NCBI GenBank assembly: GCA_947570175.1
Contig: CANOTJ010000007.1
Coordinates: 1 to 63,521, forward strand
From: an uncultured Mycoplasmatota bacterium
Lineage (GTDB): Bacteria > Bacillota_I > Bacilli_A > RF39 > UBA660
Length of the DNA stretch: 63,521 bases
Direction: 5' to 3'
Shown here: piece after piece, positions 16,717-26,282 of the stretch
Layout of the letters: each line of letters opens with the position of its first letter
Position numbering within the stretch: the stretch's first letter is position 1
Position numbers and translations under genes: made by a program
Notes under the pieces: model-generated
Told to the model about the DNA's origin: nothing
What the model saw: only the letters and a program-made list of their open reading frames with translations
The model's database searches: none

Positions 16717-17538
16717 ATGCAGTTAAAAGAAATAGAACGTAGCATTATTAAAAAATATCGTAAAGAAATTTGGGCAAAATTTGTAAAAGCTATCAATGAA
16801 TATGAATTAATTGAAGAGCATGATAAGATTGCTGTCTGTATTTCTGGTGGAAAAGATTCTATGTTAATGGCAAAATGTTTTCAAGAGTTAAAAAAGCATG
16901 GAAAATTTGATTTTGAATTAGAGTTTTTAGTAATGGATCCAGGATATAGTGAAAAAAATAAGAAAAAAATTGAAGAGAATGCTAAAAAATTAGGAATTTC
17001 AATTACTGTATTTGAAAGTGATATTTTTGAAGTTGTGAACAAAATAGAAGAATCACCATGTTATTTATGTGCTAGGATGAGAAGAGGATTTTTATATAGT
17101 AAGGCTCAAGAACTAGGATGTAATAAAATTGCATTAGGGCATCATTTTGATGATGTGATTGAAACGATTTTGATGAGTATGTTATATGGTGGAGAAGTAA
17201 AAACAATGCTTCCAAAATTACATAGTACAAATTATCCAAATATGCAATTGATTCGCCCGATGTATTTGATAAGGGAGAACAAAATCATTAGTTGGGCGAC
17301 TCATAATCATTTAGAATTTTTAAATTGTGCATGTAAATTTACAGAACAAAACAAGAATAAAGAGAACGAATCTAAAAGAAAAGAAGTAAAAAAATTAATT
17401 GGTAAGTTAGAAAAAAATAGTAAATATGTTCCAATGAATATTTTTAAAAGCGTATATAATATTAACTTAAACACTGTTATTGGGTATCATAAAAACGAAG
17501 AACATCATCATTTTTTAGATGATTATAATAAGGGATGA
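16717..17538 (+). CDS. TtcA-family PP-loop ATPase (tRNA 2-thiolation-like)
   Basis: A 273-aa N-type ATP pyrophosphatase. The PP-loop is CISGGKDSMLMA, and ESPCYLCARMRRGFLY provides the paired CxxC typical of TtcA/TtuA-type enzymes. ALGHHFDDVIETILMSMLYGG and NCACKF follow. TtcA proteins use an Fe-S cluster to thiolate tRNA cytidine 32; Firmicute members may act on another position. The ATG at 16717 follows AAAAAGGTGAT. Its stop lies just before the addB start, so it is co-transcribed with the add genes. Confidence 0.85.
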   Translation: MQLKEIERSIIKKYRKEIWAKFVKAINEYELIEEHDKIAVCISGGKDSMLMAKCFQELKKHGKFDFELEFLVMDPGYSEKNKKKIEENAKKLGISITVFESDIFEVVNKIEESPCYLCARMRRGFLYSKAQELGCNKIALGHHFDDVIETILMSMLYGGEVKTMLPKLHSTNYPNMQLIRPMYLIRENKIISWATHNHLEFLNCACKFTEQNKNKENESKRKEVKKLIGKLEKNSKYVPMNIFKSVYNINLNTVIGYHKNEEHHHFLDDYNKG

Positions 17539-17542
17539 TAAA

Positions 17543-19888
17543 ATGATTGAAAAATATATTCGTGATGATATATTAATCATTACACCAAATTCTTATAAAA
17601 AAAGAATTCTTTTGAAACAAAAAAAATTATGTAATATTAAATTTATGACACTATCGGAGTTAAAACAACAATTGTTGTTTTCCTATGATGAAAGAGCAAT
17701 ATATTATTTGATGAAGAAGTATCATTACAAATATGATATTGCTAAAATGTACTTAGATAATTTATATTATATTGGAGATATTCAAAATTCTAAAATTTTT
17801 CATTTAAAAAATATGAAAGAGGAATTAAATGAAGAAAAATTATTATTATATAATTCCCATTTTAGGAACTACTTAACCACAAAAGAAATTGTTTTTTTCG
17901 GATATATGTTTACAAAGTTTGACTATCAGTTGATAAATGAAATAAAGAAAATAACAAAAGTTCACATAATAGAAGAGTCTAATTCCCAAGAAAATGATTT
18001 GATTGCATATGAATTTTCAACGATAGAAGACGAGATTTGTTTTGTAGCTACTAAAATTATTAATCTTTTAAAGCAAAATGTGTCATATCAACACATTAAA
18101 TTAATGAACATAGATGACAGTTATTATAATACAATCAAAAGAATTTTTAGCTTTTATCATTTAGATATATCTATACCAGATAGTAGTTTATACAGCAATA
18201 CAAAAGTCCAATCTTTTTTAAAAGAATTAAACCAAACAAAAAATTGGAAAGATGCATTTTCTACTATTTCGAAAGATTCAAAAATTTATCAAAGTCTTAT
18301 TTCTATTTGTAATCGTTATACCTTTACACGACAAATTGATTTTTCTATTATTCAATGTATAGAAGAGGAAATTAAGAAAACTAGAATAGAACCCCCACAA
18401 GAATCCTTAAAAATATTTTCTATCGATGATTATATAACTCCAGATGACTTTGTATTTCTAATGAATTTTAATCAAAATAGTGTTCCTAAAATTTATAAAG
18501 ACGAAGATTATCTTTCTGACTCTATAAAAGAGCAATTAAATTTAGATACCTCTATGACTCTAAATCAATTGGAAAAAGAAAAAGTCACCCAAAAATTAAA
18601 ATCGATATCCAATTTAACAATTACGTATAAAAGAAAAACACCTTATCAAGAATATTACCCATCTAATTTGATAAAAGAAATGAATATTGTTGTAAAGAAA
18701 GACAACAATGAAGAGAAATATTTATATTCTAATTTATATAACAAAATAGAATTAACTAAGAAATTAGATAAAATGATAAAATTTAATGAGATCGCGGATG
18801 ATATCTCTCTTCTTTATCATAATATCAAAGATCTCTCATATTTAACTTATAATAATCAGTTTACAGGAATTTCTAAACAATCCTTTTTAAAATCTTTAAA
18901 TCATAAACTTTTATTATCATATTCCAGTATTGATCAATATTATCGTTGCAGTTTTCGGTATTATCTGCAGCATATTTTAAAATTAAGCAAATATGAAGAA
19001 AATTTTGCTATCTTCATTGGAAATTTATTTCATTATATATTATCAGTTGCTTTTTTAGATAATTTTGATTTTGAAAAAGAATTTTCTAATTATTTAAAGG
19101 ATTATAATGGGAATTATAAGGAAAATTTCTTTATCAAAAAATTAAAAGGAGAACTTAAATTTGTAATAGAGACCATTCAAAAACAAAATGATTTATCTCA
19201 TTTTAAACAGGAACGATATGAAGAAAGGGTCTATATGAATCAAACAGGGAATATTTCAATTACGTTTATGGGAGTTATTGATAAGATCAAATATTATAAA
19301 CAGAATGATAAAAACTATATTGTTATTATAGATTATAAAACAGGATATCCAGAAACCAATTTAAAGAATACAGTTTATGGACTAGAGATGCAATTACCTA
19401 TTTATTTATACCTAGCAAATCATTTAAAACAAATTAAAAACGTTGAAGTAGTAGGAATTTATTTACAGAAAATATTGAATAAAAAACTAACACGAGATTT
19501 TAACAAAGACTATCAACAGGAACGAAGAAATCAATTAAAATTAGAAGGGTATAGTGTAGATGATGAAGAAATTTTAGAACAATTTGATATTACATATAAA
19601 GATAGTGATATGATTAAGGGATTAAAAAAAGGAAGCAATGGATTTTATGCTTATTCTAAAATGCTATCTAGACAACAAATTGTATCATTAAATCGCCTAG
19701 TATCAAAAAAAATAGAAGAAGCAAAGAATAATATTTTAGAAGCTAAATTTGATATCAATCCAAAACAAATAGGAGAAACTCTAAAAGGCTGCGAATTTTG
19801 TGAATATAAAGAGTTATGCTATCGAAAAGAAGAGGACATTATTCATTTAAAGGAGTATAAAGATTTATCATTTTTAGACAATGAGTAA
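17543..19888 (+). CDS. addB: AddB-like subunit of the recombination helicase-nuclease
   Basis: A 781-aa protein with an inactive-helicase-like N-terminal part (no Walker A) and a C-terminal RecB-type nuclease: the SSIDQYYRCSFRYYL motif, GNLFHYIL, and VIIDYKTGYPETN with the catalytic Asp and Lys. YRCSF together with the C-terminal GCEFCEYKELC gives the four-cysteine Fe-S staple of AddB. It is much shorter than the roughly 1,160 aa of B. subtilis AddB, so the N-terminal region is reduced. It pairs with AddA encoded downstream to resect double-strand breaks. Confidence 0.85.
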   Translation: MIEKYIRDDILIITPNSYKKRILLKQKKLCNIKFMTLSELKQQLLFSYDERAIYYLMKKYHYKYDIAKMYLDNLYYIGDIQNSKIFHLKNMKEELNEEKLLLYNSHFRNYLTTKEIVFFGYMFTKFDYQLINEIKKITKVHIIEESNSQENDLIAYEFSTIEDEICFVATKIINLLKQNVSYQHIKLMNIDDSYYNTIKRIFSFYHLDISIPDSSLYSNTKVQSFLKELNQTKNWKDAFSTISKDSKIYQSLISICNRYTFTRQIDFSIIQCIEEEIKKTRIEPPQESLKIFSIDDYITPDDFVFLMNFNQNSVPKIYKDEDYLSDSIKEQLNLDTSMTLNQLEKEKVTQKLKSISNLTITYKRKTPYQEYYPSNLIKEMNIVVKKDNNEEKYLYSNLYNKIELTKKLDKMIKFNEIADDISLLYHNIKDLSYLTYNNQFTGISKQSFLKSLNHKLLLSYSSIDQYYRCSFRYYLQHILKLSKYEENFAIFIGNLFHYILSVAFLDNFDFEKEFSNYLKDYNGNYKENFFIKKLKGELKFVIETIQKQNDLSHFKQERYEERVYMNQTGNISITFMGVIDKIKYYKQNDKNYIVIIDYKTGYPETNLKNTVYGLEMQLPIYLYLANHLKQIKNVEVVGIYLQKILNKKLTRDFNKDYQQERRNQLKLEGYSVDDEEILEQFDITYKDSDMIKGLKKGSNGFYAYSKMLSRQQIVSLNRLVSKKIEEAKNNILEAKFDINPKQIGETLKGCEFCEYKELCYRKEEDIIHLKEYKDLSFLDNE

Positions 19889-19943
19889 GGCTATGAGATT
19901 AATCAATTGGAAAAATTATCAATTAATAGAGGAGAAAATATTT

Positions 19944-20315
19944 ATGAAGAAATTTGCCAAAATAATACTTTTATTAATCACTGTTTTTATTCTAATAAAA
20001 ACAGTTAATCTTTTAACCCAAATCATTACTCCTAAAAAAGAAATCGAAAAAGTAAGTGATGTAAATAATCAGGTAGGTGAAACTCAAGCCCTTTCCTTTA
20101 TCAAGACAGTCGAAGAGTATTGTGAATTAGAAACGATAAAAGGACGTCCAGTCTCAGAACGAATTACAGATCCAAATGAGATTTTATTTCATGGAGAACG
20201 TCCAAAATCAGTAAACCTAATACTAACGAACGATTGCAAAGTAAGGGGAACTTTAGATTATAGAAATAAAACATATGAGTATAACTATGAAACAGGAAAA
20301 ATCACAATCAAGTAA
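19944..20315 (+). CDS. Small single-pass membrane protein between addB and addA
   Basis: A 123-aa protein with one N-terminal membrane helix (KIILLLITVFILIKTVNLLTQ) and an extracytoplasmic part with two cysteines. The soluble part (LILTNDCKVRGTLDYRNKTY) resembles pilin-like minor proteins only vaguely. GAGGAG precedes the ATG at 19944. It sits inside the addB-addA operon with no gap, but nothing in the sequence links it to DNA repair. Function unknown. Confidence 0.65.
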   Translation: MKKFAKIILLLITVFILIKTVNLLTQIITPKKEIEKVSDVNNQVGETQALSFIKTVEEYCELETIKGRPVSERITDPNEILFHGERPKSVNLILTNDCKVRGTLDYRNKTYEYNYETGKITIK

Positions 20316-20329
20316 AGGAAGTTATGATA

Positions 20330-23300
20330 ATGGCAAAATGGACAGAAGAACAATTAAAAGCAATTTATGAAGAGAATACAAATATGATAATAAGCGCCGG
20401 AGCTGGAAGTGGTAAGACAGCGGTACTATCAGAAAGAGTTCTTAGAAAGATAAACGATGGAATTCATATTCATGAACTTCTAATTTTAACTTTCACAAGG
20501 GCTGCCGCTGAAGAAATGAAAGAGCGAATTCGAAAAAAATTAATAGAGAGCGGAAATAAAGAGGAAGCTGATAAGGTAGATGTCTCATATATCACTACTT
20601 TTGATAGCTATGCCTTATCTATTGTAAGGAAATATTACTATTATTTTAATATATCTAAGAATATACAAATTATTGATGCTAGTTTAATAATGTTGAAAAA
20701 GGAAGAACTTTTAGATCAAATATTTGAAGAATATTATCAGAAAAAAAATTCGAAGTTTTTAAAATTAATTGATGATTTTTGTGTAAAAGATGATAAAGAA
20801 ATCAAAACTAGCATTTTAGATATGAATCAAAAATTAGACTTAAAATATGATAAGCAAACATATTTAGAAAATTATATAACGAATTATGAACTAAATATTG
20901 AGCAATATCTAAAAGAATATGAACAATTTTTGTTAGATAAAATAAAAAAATTATGCTTAGAAATAAAAGAATTAGAAAGTATGATAGATGCATCCTATAG
21001 TACAAAACTGCGAGAAATTTTAGAACCACTTCTGAAAGCAGACAATTATTTACAAATAAAGGAGAATCTCAATTTAAAACTACCTTCACTTCCTAAAGGA
21101 ACAGATGAGGGAGTAAAAAAAGTAAAAGAGAATATCAGTCAAATAATTAAAGAATTAAAAAAATATACGAAATATGAGAATCAGCAACAGATCAAAGATG
21201 ATTTATATGCAGTAAAAGAGTATGCTGAAATTATATGCGAGATTATAATAAAATTCACACAAAGCTTAAATGAATATAAATATGATAGTAATCAATTTGA
21301 ATTTATTGATATTTCCAAGATGGCAATTGAATTATTAACGAAACACCCAGAGATTAGAGAAGAATTAAAATCTACCTATCAAGAGATATTATTAGATGAG
21401 TATCAAGATACAAATGATTTACAAGAACAATTTATTTCTATGATAGCAAATAATAATGTTTACATGGTTGGAGATATTAAACAATCGATTTATCGTTTTC
21501 GTAATGCTAATCCTCGAATTTTTAAACAAAAATATGATTGCTATTCAAAAAAACAAGGCGGAATAAAAATTGATTTAAATAAAAATTTTCGTTCTAGAAA
21601 AGAAGTATTAGAAAATATTAATTTAATTTTTGATTATGTCATGGATGATAAAGTAGGTTCTGCTAATTATAGGCAAGGCCATCGTATGATATATGGAAAT
21701 AAATTATATGAGAATGATCATATTCAAAACCAAGATCATAATCTTGCCATTCTAAAGTATAACTATGGAAAAGATGTAAAATATAGTAAAGCAGAGATTG
21801 AAATCTTTATGATTGCAAATGATATCAAGAAAAAGTTAAAATCCAATTATCAAATTTTTGATAAAGATATTGAAATAACCAGGCCAGCCGAATACAAAGA
21901 TTTTGTGATTCTAATGGATCGAGCAACTAACTTCTCATTATATAAAAAAATATTTGAATATTTAGAAATCCCACTTACTATTTATCGTGATGAAAGTATT
22001 ACAAATAAAAACGAGATGAGTATTATTAAAAACATTATTCAACTAATGTTAAAACAAAAAAATAAGATAATAGATGAAGAATATAAGTATGCCTATATTA
22101 GTATTGCTAGAAGTTATTTGTTTCGTCTTTCTGATGAACAGATTTTTGAAACAATTCAAAAAGAGAATTATAATGATTCTATCATCATTCAAAAGATAAA
22201 AAAAATAGTCACCTTAATAGAAGAATGCTCTTTAAAACAGATCATAGAGGGTATTGTTGATGAATTTAAATTTTATGAAAAATTAATAACGGTAGGAGAT
22301 ATAGAAAGTTCTATTATAGGATTAGAGTACTTACTAGACCTAAGTAGTAATTTAGGAAATCAGGGATATGATATAGAAAAATTCTTTCATTACTTAAATG
22401 AAGTGAGCAAAAAAAATTATAAGATTAATTATTCTTTAGATAAGAATATAGGAAATAGTGTAAAGATTATGACTATTCACGGTTCTAAAGGATTGGAATT
22501 TCCAATATGTTATTATAGTGGGTTATATGCTTCGTTTAATACAAGTGAAATTAAAGAACGTTTCCATTTTGATAATCAATATGGAATGATTCTTCCTGTA
22601 TTTCGTAATGGTATAGATCACACAATTATTTTACCCCTATTAAAAGAAAAATATTTAAGGGAAGAAATCAGTGAGAAAATAAGGTTATTTTATGTTAGTT
22701 TAACGCGAGCAAAGGAAAAGATGATATTTATTTTACCAAATACAGATGTTACAAATAAAACAGAAAATATAGTTTCAGATTCTGTTCGTTTAAAATATAA
22801 TTCATTTTTAGATATCCTAAATTCTGTTCAAGAAAAATTAATTTCATTTACCAAAATAATTGATTTTAATACACTAAATATGACAAAAGATTATAATCTG
22901 ATAAAGAAAATAAATTACAAAGAAAGAATGAAGCCAAATTCTAGAAAATTAGATATTGTAGAAATAAATATGAAATGGAATAAGAAAAAAAATCAGATAT
23001 TTTCTAAAGAAACACTTAATATATATACAAAAAAAGAATATGAAAATATACGATTGGGAAAAGAATTTCATAAAAAATTAGAATATCAACCAATAAAAGA
23101 AAATAAAATTATTCATCACTTTTTAGAAACACCAATTAAAATATATAGAGAATATGAATTTATGATAGAAACAAACCAAACGATTGATCATGGAGTAATT
23201 GATCTGATATTAGAATATACGGAAAAAATTAGAATCATCGATTATAAATTAAGTAATATACAAGATGAAGCTTATGTAAAACAATTAAAAGGATATCAAA

Positions 23301-23398
23301 AATATATAGAAAATATAACTTCTAAGAGAACAGAAATTTATTTATATTCTATTGTTACAGATCAATTACAAAAAATAGAAGAAGTAGGAATAAAATAA
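20330..23398 (+). CDS. addA: AddA-type ATP-dependent helicase/nuclease subunit
   Basis: A 1,022-aa UvrD/RecB-type protein. Near the N-terminus stands Walker A in ISAGAGSGKTAVLSERV, then ILTFTRAAAEEMKERI. Later motifs are LLDEYQDTNDLQEQF (motif II), VGDIKQSIYRFRNANP, MTIHGSKGLEFP and LFYVSLTRAKEKM (motif VI). A C-terminal RecB nuclease motif HGVIDLILEYTEKIRIIDYKL closes the protein. It unwinds and cuts DNA ends with AddB for recombination or degradation of foreign DNA. It is slightly shorter than B. subtilis AddA (1,232 aa). The start at 20330 has AAAGGAAG nine bases upstream. Confidence 0.93.
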   Translation: MAKWTEEQLKAIYEENTNMIISAGAGSGKTAVLSERVLRKINDGIHIHELLILTFTRAAAEEMKERIRKKLIESGNKEEADKVDVSYITTFDSYALSIVRKYYYYFNISKNIQIIDASLIMLKKEELLDQIFEEYYQKKNSKFLKLIDDFCVKDDKEIKTSILDMNQKLDLKYDKQTYLENYITNYELNIEQYLKEYEQFLLDKIKKLCLEIKELESMIDASYSTKLREILEPLLKADNYLQIKENLNLKLPSLPKGTDEGVKKVKENISQIIKELKKYTKYENQQQIKDDLYAVKEYAEIICEIIIKFTQSLNEYKYDSNQFEFIDISKMAIELLTKHPEIREELKSTYQEILLDEYQDTNDLQEQFISMIANNNVYMVGDIKQSIYRFRNANPRIFKQKYDCYSKKQGGIKIDLNKNFRSRKEVLENINLIFDYVMDDKVGSANYRQGHRMIYGNKLYENDHIQNQDHNLAILKYNYGKDVKYSKAEIEIFMIANDIKKKLKSNYQIFDKDIEITRPAEYKDFVILMDRATNFSLYKKIFEYLEIPLTIYRDESITNKNEMSIIKNIIQLMLKQKNKIIDEEYKYAYISIARSYLFRLSDEQIFETIQKENYNDSIIIQKIKKIVTLIEECSLKQIIEGIVDEFKFYEKLITVGDIESSIIGLEYLLDLSSNLGNQGYDIEKFFHYLNEVSKKNYKINYSLDKNIGNSVKIMTIHGSKGLEFPICYYSGLYASFNTSEIKERFHFDNQYGMILPVFRNGIDHTIILPLLKEKYLREEISEKIRLFYVSLTRAKEKMIFILPNTDVTNKTENIVSDSVRLKYNSFLDILNSVQEKLISFTKIIDFNTLNMTKDYNLIKKINYKERMKPNSRKLDIVEINMKWNKKKNQIFSKETLNIYTKKEYENIRLGKEFHKKLEYQPIKENKIIHHFLETPIKIYREYEFMIETNQTIDHGVIDLILEYTEKIRIIDYKLSNIQDEAYVKQLKGYQKYIENITSKRTEIYLYSIVTDQLQKIEEVGIK

Positions 23399-23443
23399 AA
23401 TAAAATAAATATAATATATTTATAAGAAAAACAATGAATATTA

Positions 23444-23472
23444 TTGACTTTTCCTTGTTTTTTTAGTAAAAT
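23444..23472 (+). promoter_or_regulatory. rplM-rpsI promoter
   Basis: TTGACT (23444-23449) and TAAAAT (23467-23472) are 17 bases apart, leaving a leader of about 80 nt before rplM. Confidence 0.65.
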
Positions 23473-23477
23473 TTTAA

Positions 23478-23540
23478 CTGGTACATTTTATGAATCCCAT
23501 GAACGAGTATTGGGACCACTCGTTCTAACATTAATTTAAA
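23478..23540 (+). promoter_or_regulatory. Candidate L13 ribosomal-protein leader
   Basis: In the rplM 5' leader, GAACGAG (about 23501-23507) pairs with CTCGTTC (23519-23525) around a purine-rich loop TATTGGGACCA. Bacilli have a known autoregulatory L13 leader in this position, and this hairpin fits that description. The match is by position and stem only; no covariance model was run. Confidence 0.55.
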
Positions 23541-23561
23541 ATTAAAGAAGGTAAAAAGATT

Positions 23562-23996
23562 ATGAAAGATACTTACATGCAAAAAAAAGAAGATTTAGTC
23601 CGTAATTGGTATGTAATTGATGCCGAGGGACAACCACTTGGACGCGTTGCAACAAAAGTAGCGCATGTGTTACGTGGGAAACACAAACCTACCTACACAC
23701 CTCACATTGATTGTGGAGATTTTGTAATTGTTGTAAATGCTTCTAAAGTAATTCTAACTGGTAACAAGTTAGACAAAAAAATCTACTATAATCATAGTGG
23801 ATATACTGGAGGATTAAGGGAAAGAACTGCTAGAGTTATGAAAGAACAATATCCAGTAGAAATGATGGAAAGAGCCATCAAAGGAATGCTTCCAAAAGGA
23901 AGACTAGGACGTCAAATGTATAGAAAATTATCTGTTTATGCAGAAGGAACACATCCACATGCTGCTCAAAAACCAATTGAGCTAAAAATGGATTAA
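23562..23996 (+). CDS. rplM: 50S ribosomal protein L13
   Basis: At 144 aa this is standard length. The motifs [44 protein letters not shown] and [24 protein letters not shown] end (here [11 protein letters not shown]) are unmistakable. It is the first gene of the conserved rplM-rpsI operon, and the S9 gene follows 11 bases later. Confidence 0.98.
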   Translation: MKDTYMQKKEDLVRNWYVIDAEGQPLGRVATKVAHVLRGKHKPTYTPHIDCGDFVIVVNASKVILTGNKLDKKIYYNHSGYTGGLRERTARVMKEQYPVEMMERAIKGMLPKGRLGRQMYRKLSVYAEGTHPHAAQKPIELKMD

Positions 23997-24007
23997 GGAG
24001 GTTTTAA

Positions 24008-24418
24008 ATGAAAAAAGTATATATTGGAACTGGAAGAAGAAAATCCTCTGTCGCACAAGTTAAGATGTTTCCTGGTAAAGGAAAAATAACAGTTAATGAT
24101 CGTGATGTAAGAGATTTCTTCCCATATGAAACAAACGTAATGGATTTAAAGCAACCTTTAGTAGCAACAGGTAATGAAGAAACATTTGATATAGAAGTAA
24201 AAGTAACTGGTGGAGGATTTACTGGTCAAACAGGAGCAATTCGTTTAGGAATTACAAGGGCGTTATTACAATATGATGAAGCAAATGAAGGTAATGAAGG
24301 AAGTTATCGTCAAATACTTAAAAAATCAGGATTTGTAACCCGCGATCCAAGAGCAAAAGAACGTAAAAAACCAGGTTTGAAAGAAGCACGTCGTGCACCA
24401 CAATTTTCAAAACGTTAA
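24008..24418 (+). CDS. rpsI: 30S ribosomal protein S9
   Basis: A 136-aa S9. It begins with [20 protein letters not shown] and ends with the conserved basic tail [14 protein letters not shown], whose Lys-Arg terminus reaches into the ribosomal P site. RPLVATG-type and [15 protein letters not shown] motifs are present. An AAGGAGG ribosome site lies before the ATG, and a terminator follows directly. Confidence 0.98.
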   Translation: MKKVYIGTGRRKSSVAQVKMFPGKGKITVNDRDVRDFFPYETNVMDLKQPLVATGNEETFDIEVKVTGGGFTGQTGAIRLGITRALLQYDEANEGNEGSYRQILKKSGFVTRDPRAKERKKPGLKEARRAPQFSKR

Positions 24419-24429
24419 TGTTTACAATT

Positions 24430-24458
24430 ATATAGCTCGTGTTTACGGGCTTTTTTTG
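24430..24458 (+). terminator. rpsI terminator
   Basis: AGCTCGT (24434-24440), loop GTTT, ACGGGCT (24445-24451), then seven T. Confidence 0.8.
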
Positions 24459-24485
24459 TTGTGCAAAACTATAAAGATAGTGCTG

Positions 24486-24518
24486 TAGGTTACAAGAATT
24501 AAAATTTATGGTATAATC
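24486..24518 (+). repeat. 33-bp direct repeat, copy 1 (promoter-containing)
   Basis: It begins TAGGTTACAAGAATT and ends GTATAATC, and contains a TATAAT box just ahead of the 161-aa gene. The copy at 25480-25512 differs at two positions. Confidence 0.8.
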
Positions 24519-24537
24519 ATTCATAGGAGATGATTGT

Positions 24538-25023
24538 ATGGAAAAAGTTAAGTATAACATTGCTATCCAAACATATATGGAAGTTTTTGATTATTTAATA
24601 ACTAATAATCTTTTTGTTTATGATTCGGGAAGAGATTTTTTATCATCAAGAATAAAAATAGATGAGTATGGTTTCGTTGAGGAAACTCAAATTAGAAGAG
24701 GCATTTGGGATGAAGAAAACCCTAATCAAAAAAGAGTCCCTGCACTTAGAGTACTTAAAATTATAACTGGCGTCATTGATAACTTGCTTTTAAAAGCAAA
24801 TGTTCCAACTAGCCCAGACTCAAGATATGCCTATATCCATGATTTAAAAGCAAAAATGGGTGGTCAAAAAAGTTATTACTCTTCTTATCAAGAACTATTA
24901 AAGATTTTTAAGCGAGTTTATAATGGACAAGAATTAATGTATGGTACTGATGGTAAAATATATGATATTTCGTTATTAAGATATAAACAAATCAATGATA
25001 AATTTTCTAAAATGTCCCGTTAG
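24538..25023 (+). CDS. Unrecognised 161-aa protein
   Basis: A soluble 161-aa protein with no motif I can name. It has short conserved-looking stretches (FLSSRIKIDEYGFVEETQIR, then ALRVLKIITGVIDNLLLKAN) and a basic C-terminus. GGAGATGATTGT precedes the ATG. It is the only intact gene between the two copies of the 33-bp repeat, and a broken coding stretch follows. This suggests a small horizontally gained or rearranged cassette. The frame itself is convincing. Confidence 0.55.
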   Translation: MEKVKYNIAIQTYMEVFDYLITNNLFVYDSGRDFLSSRIKIDEYGFVEETQIRRGIWDEENPNQKRVPALRVLKIITGVIDNLLLKANVPTSPDSRYAYIHDLKAKMGGQKSYYSSYQELLKIFKRVYNGQELMYGTDGKIYDISLLRYKQINDKFSKMSR

Positions 25024-25334
25024 AAAAAAGAACAGTTGAATGTTACGCGAAATTAGAGGAAGAACTTATTAGTTACACTGCCAATTTATTACTTGTTGAT
25101 GAATATGGTTATCAGTTAGATGATTTTCATAGAAAAACATATGATGGTCACGACTCAGGCGTAAAAATTGCTAGCAAAGATAGTGAAGTTGATTGGGATG
25201 CATTTAAAGAATGCATAACAGATAATTATGCGTATTTGGAAGAAGAAGGAAAATTGGATTTGCATGGAACGTTTAGCCCTTGGGACGAGAATCCATATAA
25301 ATCAGAATTAGGATTGGATGGAATGACAAAGTAA
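25023..25334 (+). pseudogene. Coding remnant without a start
   Basis: A 103-codon open frame (beginning EKRTVECYAKLEEELISY, ending ELGLDGMTK) starts in a different frame exactly where the 161-aa gene stops. Its codon use and acidic-aromatic composition look like real protein. No ATG, GTG or TTG with a ribosome site is available. Either a frameshift has split a longer gene, or the 5' part was deleted. Family unknown. Confidence 0.5.
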
Positions 25335-25479
25335 CATTATAATTCTATTTTAGGGAGCACACTTCTATCAAATTTAGGATATTTTAATTTACATAGTTTT
25401 TCTAGATATTTGATAGGGATAGAGGAAAATTACTAAGATACCTTTAGGATATGATAGGATATTTTGTGTAGGCTACGAG

Positions 25480-25512
25480 TAGGCTACAAGAATTAAAATT
25501 TATAGTATAATC
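25480..25512 (+). repeat. 33-bp direct repeat, copy 2 (promoter-containing)
   Basis: Same sequence as 24486-24518 with two substitutions, placed 19 bases ahead of the acetyltransferase start. Just left of it GTAGGCTAC occurs twice in tandem (25468-25487). Confidence 0.8.
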
Positions 25513-25531
25513 AAAATTATAGGGTGATTTA

Positions 25532-26089
25532 ATGTTAGTAGCAAGAGAATTCACAATAGACGATAAAAACGAAATTATTGATATGGTAAATGAAATAAGA
25601 CAAGTAGATAATAATTTTGAAGGATTTACAAATATAAAAGATGCCGATAATTATGAAGAATTTTTGCGCGAATTAGAAACAAATAAGCATCAAGAATTAA
25701 TTAAACCGGAATATTCTCCTCAAACTACTTATGGAGTTTTCGATGATGAGAGATTGATAGGAGGTTTTAACCTTAGACATGTTATTAAAGGAGATTTAAT
25801 AAATTATGGTGGAAATATAGGATACTTAATTATACCAAGTGAACGTGGAAAAGGGTATGGAACTAAATTACTTTGTCTAGCTTTAGAGAAAGCACAAATT
25901 CTAGGTATTAAAAATGTTTTAGTTAGTTGTGGAGTTGATAATGTTGGCTCTAATAGAGTTATTGAAAATAACGGTGGAATTTATGAGAATAACTATTATG
26001 AAGAATCTACAGGTAAAACATTTAAAAGATTTTGGATTGCTGTTGATGGGTCATTGCGAAAAGATATAAATATTAAGGAGATGAGATAG
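25532..26089 (+). CDS. GNAT-family N-acetyltransferase
   Basis: A 185-aa acetyltransferase. The GNAT core is clear: YGVFDDERLIGGFNLRHVI (strands 2-3), GYLIIPSERGKGYGTKLLC with the acetyl-CoA pyrophosphate loop (RGKGYG), then SCGVDNVGSNRVIENNGG. An N-terminal LVAREFTIDDKNEIIDMV is typical. The substrate is unknown; related Firmicute proteins acetylate small molecules. Its promoter lies within copy 2 of the 33-bp repeat, shared in sequence with the unrelated gene at 24538. Confidence 0.82.
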   Translation: MLVAREFTIDDKNEIIDMVNEIRQVDNNFEGFTNIKDADNYEEFLRELETNKHQELIKPEYSPQTTYGVFDDERLIGGFNLRHVIKGDLINYGGNIGYLIIPSERGKGYGTKLLCLALEKAQILGIKNVLVSCGVDNVGSNRVIENNGGIYENNYYEESTGKTFKRFWIAVDGSLRKDINIKEMR

Positions 26090-26282
26090 GGAAAAAATTA
26101 CTAAGATATCACTAAACACGTATAAGACACGATATATAGGGATACGGATATCTCTGTAGCCCACATAAATAAAGAGAAGTTAGTCAGTGCCATGTGATAT
26201 AGAGCAAAGTCGAAAAATCCAACTTTTTTTGTTTACATTAATAAAACAAAATGTTATGATAATGGTGAAGTGGGGGATAATA
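26090..26282. other. Noncoding stretch
   Basis: No gene is seen. AAAATTACTAAGATA occurs here (about 26093-26107) and also at about 25426-25440, before copy 2 of the 33-bp repeat, so this patch contains a second pair of short direct repeats. Confidence 0.4.
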
